Positions 60,917 to 64,000 of a DNA stretch of 64,000 nt are shown here, piece after piece. The DNA is from Manihot esculenta. Lineage: Eukaryota > Streptophyta > Magnoliopsida > Malpighiales > Euphorbiaceae. Location: NCBI RefSeq assembly GCF_001659605.2, contig NC_035173.2, positions 11,318,859-11,382,858 of the forward strand. Reading direction: 5' to 3'. Positions within the stretch are counted from its first letter, which is position 1. The number at the start of each line of letters is the position of its first letter. The notes beneath the pieces are model-generated. The model saw nothing but the letters and a program-made list of their open reading frames with translations. It made no database searches and was not told where the DNA came from. Both the position numbers and the translations under genes were made by a program.

Positions 60917-63900
60917 TTAAAAGAGATGGGGATATTGCTGGAGCATGGACTCCCGTGTCTCCCAAGTACATTCTTCCAAATTGTGGTGGTTCCAAAGGAC
61001 TTTCACCATCGGGATTTCCTTGTTTCTCAGCTTTCTGATCTGGGTGTCTAGGATCCGCACTGGCTGCTCAACATAGGTGAGATCTTCTTGGATCTCCATA
61101 TCAGGCTCACTAAGAACCTTGCCCGGATCTGACACAAATTTTCTCAACATAGAAACATGGAAAACCGGATGGATTCTCTCCATTGAAGCAGGTAAATCCA
61201 GCTTGTACGATACATTCCCAATCTTTTGCAAGACTTCAAAGGGTCCGATGTACCGCGGAGCCAGCTTACCCTTCTTCCCGAACCGAACCACTCCTTTCAT
61301 TGGAGACACCTTGAGCAATACCAGATCCCCCTCCTGGAACTCTACTTGCCTTCTGCGGATGTCTGCATAACTCTTCTGTCTGCTTGCAGCAGTCTTGATT
61401 CTTTCTCTGATTAAGGGTACCACCCTGCTGGTGATCTCTACTAGCTCAGGCCCTGCCAAGGCCTTTTCTCCAACTTCTTCCCAGCAAACAGGTGATCTGC
61501 ACTTCCTTCCATATAAAGCTTCATATGGAGCCATTCCGATGCTAGCATGATGGCTGTTATTGTAGGCAAATTCCACCAAAGGTAGATGCTGCCTCCAAGA
61601 ACCGCCAAAGTCCAGCACACACATTCTTAGCATATCTTCTATGGTCTGGATGGTCCTCTCTGACTGTCCGTCTGTCTGTGGATGGAAGGCAGTACTGAAA
61701 TCCAATCTAGTACCCATGGCATTCTGCAGACTCCGCCAAAACCTGGAGGTGAACTGGGGTCCTCTATCTGACACTATAGAAACAGGAACCCCATGCAGTC
61801 TGACTATCTCCTCAACATACACCTGCGCCAACTTGTCCACAGAATAGCCACTCCTGACAGGGATGAAGTGAGCAGATTTGGTGAGTCTGTCCACAATCAC
61901 CCATATGGAGTCCAATCTGTTGGACGTCGCCGGTAACCCCACTATGAAGTCCATAGCTATATTCTCCCATTTCCACTCTGGAATAGGTAGCGGGTTAAGC
62001 ATCCCAGCCGGCTTCTGATGTTCCAGCTTCACCCTCTGACATACTTCGCAGGCTGACACAAACTGTGCCACTTCTCTCTTCATAGCTGGCCACCAATAAA
62101 CCTTTTTCAGATCCTGATACATCTTGGTGGCTCCGGGGTGAATGTTGTATCTTGCATTATGAGCCTCTCTCATAATGTCTCCTTTTAGCCCAATGTCATC
62201 TGGTACACAAAGTCGACTCCCATAGCGGAGGATCCCCTTATTGTCGAATCTGAACTCACTGTCCTTGCCCGACTGAACAGTCCTGGCAATCTTCACTAAC
62301 TCTGGGTCCTCATGCTGTTTCTGAGCCACCTGCTCCAGAAACACGGGTGTCACTTTCATCTGAGCGACCAAAGCACCTGTACCAGACAACTCCAACTGTA
62401 GACCTTCATCAATGAGCTTGTAAAACTCCTTCACCACTGGTCTCCTCTCGGCCGTGATGTGGGATAGACTGCCTAGTGACTTCCGGCTTAGGGCGTCTGC
62501 CACGACATTCGCCTTACCCGGATGATACTGAATCTTGCAATCATAGTCACTCAGCAGCTCTACCCATCTCCTCTGTCTCAAGTTCAAATCTCTTTGACTC
62601 AGGATGTATTGCAGGCTCTTATGATCTGTAAAGATCTCACATTTTACCCCATAGAGGTAGTGCCTCCACATCTTGAGTGCAAAGATTACTGCTGCCATCT
62701 CCAGGTCATGTGTGGGGTAATTCAACTCATGCTTCTTTAGTTGCCTAGAAGCATAAGCAATCACCCTCTCATTCTGCATAAGCACACAACCCAGTCCCAC
62801 ACGGGACGCATCACAAAAGACTGTAAAGTCCTCACCACTAGATGGCAGAGCTAAAACTGGCGCTGAAGTTAACCTCTTCTTAAGCTCTTCGAAACTCTCT
62901 TCGCACTGGTCGGTCCACAAAAACTTCTGATTCTTCCTGGTTAGTCTGGTCAGAGGAGCTGCTATTTTCGAGAAGTCCTGAACGAACCTCCTGTAGTAAC
63001 CTGCCAAACCCAAGAAACTCCTGACCTCTGTTACTGAAGTGGGTCTAGGCCAGTTAGCCACAGCTTCTACCTTCTTGGGGTCTACCTCTATTCCATTCTC
63101 TGACACTACATGCCCCAAGAATGAAATGCTCCTCAGCCAAAACTCGCACTTGGAGAACTTGGCATACAAGCCATGTTCCCTCAAGGTCTGTAGAACCAAC
63201 CTCAGATGATGGGCATGCTCCTCTGCATTCCTGGAATACACCAAGATATCATCTATGAAGACAATAACGAAGTGATCCAGGTACTGGCTAAACACTCTGT
63301 TCATGAGGTCCATGAATGCTGCAGGAGCGTTGGTTAACCCGAACGGCATTACAAGGAACTCAAAATGCCTATATCTGGTCCTGAAAGCTGTCTTTGGTAC
63401 GTCCTCTTCCCTGATCCTCAGCTGATGATACCCAGATCTCAGATCTATTTTGGAGAAACAACCCGCTCCTGCTAGTTGGTCGAATAGATCGTCGATCCTT
63501 GGCAATGGGTACTTGTTCTTGGTAGTGACTTTGTTCAACTGCCTGTAGTCGATACAAAGCCTAAGGGATCCATCCTTCTTTCTCACAAACAAAACCGGAG
63601 CACCCCAGGGTGAGGTACTCGGTCGGATGAAGCCTTGTCTACCAGCTCCTGCAACTGCTCCTTCAACTCTTTCAATTCTGCTGGCGCCATCCTGTAGGAG
63701 GGATAGAGATCGGTCGGGTTCCAGGCATCAGTTCTATCTCGAACTCTATCTCCTAGCAGGTGGTAAACCTGGCAGTTCGTCTGGGAACACATCTAAGAAC
63801 TCTCTAACCACTGGCACCGAGGCGGGCTCTCTAACCTGACTGCTAAGCTCTCTCACATGAGCCAAATACCCCTGACATCCCCTCGAGCAACCTACGAGCC

Positions 63901-64000
63901 TGAAGAGCTGATATCAGACCTCTAGGTGTACCCCTCCTGTCTCCTCTGAAGACACCTCAGACCCATCCTGACCTCTGAACCTGACTACCTTGTCCCTGCA
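60917..64000 (-). pseudogene. Third chromovirus pol (RT-RNase H-integrase-chromodomain), partial
   Basis: From 63592 down to 60917 an 891-codon frame is fully open. It holds RT (FIDDILVYS), RNase H ([18 protein letters not shown]) and an H2C2 finger ([18 protein letters not shown]). Integrase (MDFIVGL, SDRGPQF, SERTIQ), a GPF segment and the chromodomain end [20 protein letters not shown] follow. All catalytic Asp/Glu positions seen in relatives are kept. Upstream (63593-64000) the RT start and protease end are recognisable only in shifting frames because of about six small deletions compared with 10960-11410. Whether these are real or sequence errors decides if this copy is a pseudogene. Confidence 0.88.

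Larger units (their letters stand above)
58584..64000 (-). mobile_element. Third Tekay/Del-type chromovirus (minus), runs off the window
   Basis: The 3' LTR is 58584-60816. The polypurine tract is next to it, and pol through protease continues to the window end. The 5' LTR and gag lie beyond 64000. The left flank is ACTAT (58579-58583), which predicts the duplication at the far end. It is inserted in the Athila-like element. Confidence 0.92.

Overview
This window is eukaryotic nuclear DNA from a flowering plant, most likely a eudicot. Coding genes carry GT-AG introns and a cytosolic ribosomal protein gene, the intergenic DNA is strongly AT-rich, and most of the window is nested LTR retrotransposons. 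I cannot name the species from the sequence.

Only three host genes are supported. They are a two-exon gene for 60S ribosomal protein L8/uL2 (31308-33477, minus), a three-exon F-box/FBD protein gene (36032-37743, plus), and a three-exon heavy-metal-associated (HMA) isoprenylated protein gene with a four-residue first exon (49800-50909, minus). They lie in AT-rich islands between retroelement blocks.

The left block (1-28305) is an old, decayed Ty3/gypsy element of Tat/Retand type in plus orientation. It has protease, reverse transcriptase, RNase H and integrase remnants, then 3' tandem repeats and an antisense ORF. Later insertions opened it. A solo LTR (2248-4556, target-site duplication AGATT) split the reverse transcriptase. 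A minus-strand Tekay/Del-type chromovirus (6129-23941, duplication GCAGA) split the region between RNase H and the integrase core. That chromovirus was in turn hit in its own LTR by a younger plus-strand chromovirus (14239-23763, duplication CCTTG). Lengths agree exactly: 2099 bp for both LTRs of the outer element after removing the insertion, and 2130 bp for both LTRs of the inner one.

The middle block (38.8-47.8 kb) lies between CACTA-like terminal inverted repeats. It holds a copia RT/RNase H fragment and LTR, an internally deleted Tat-like element, a chromovirus solo LTR (41904-44036, duplication CCGTC) and an unusual palindromic insertion. That insertion (44154-45454) is one complete 800-bp LTR plus primer-binding site, followed by a 492-bp inverted copy of the first part of the same LTR, all between ATGGG duplications. 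I consider it the most interesting object here. The right block (51.2-64 kb) contains two putative LTRs, an Athila-like deleted element, and the 3' LTR and pol of a third minus-strand chromovirus that runs off the window.

All chromovirus LTRs carry many copies of a GC-rich near-palindrome (TTCGGCGGCCGAA type) and conserved splice-site-like motifs. I found no tRNA, rRNA, CRISPR or prokaryotic-type system.
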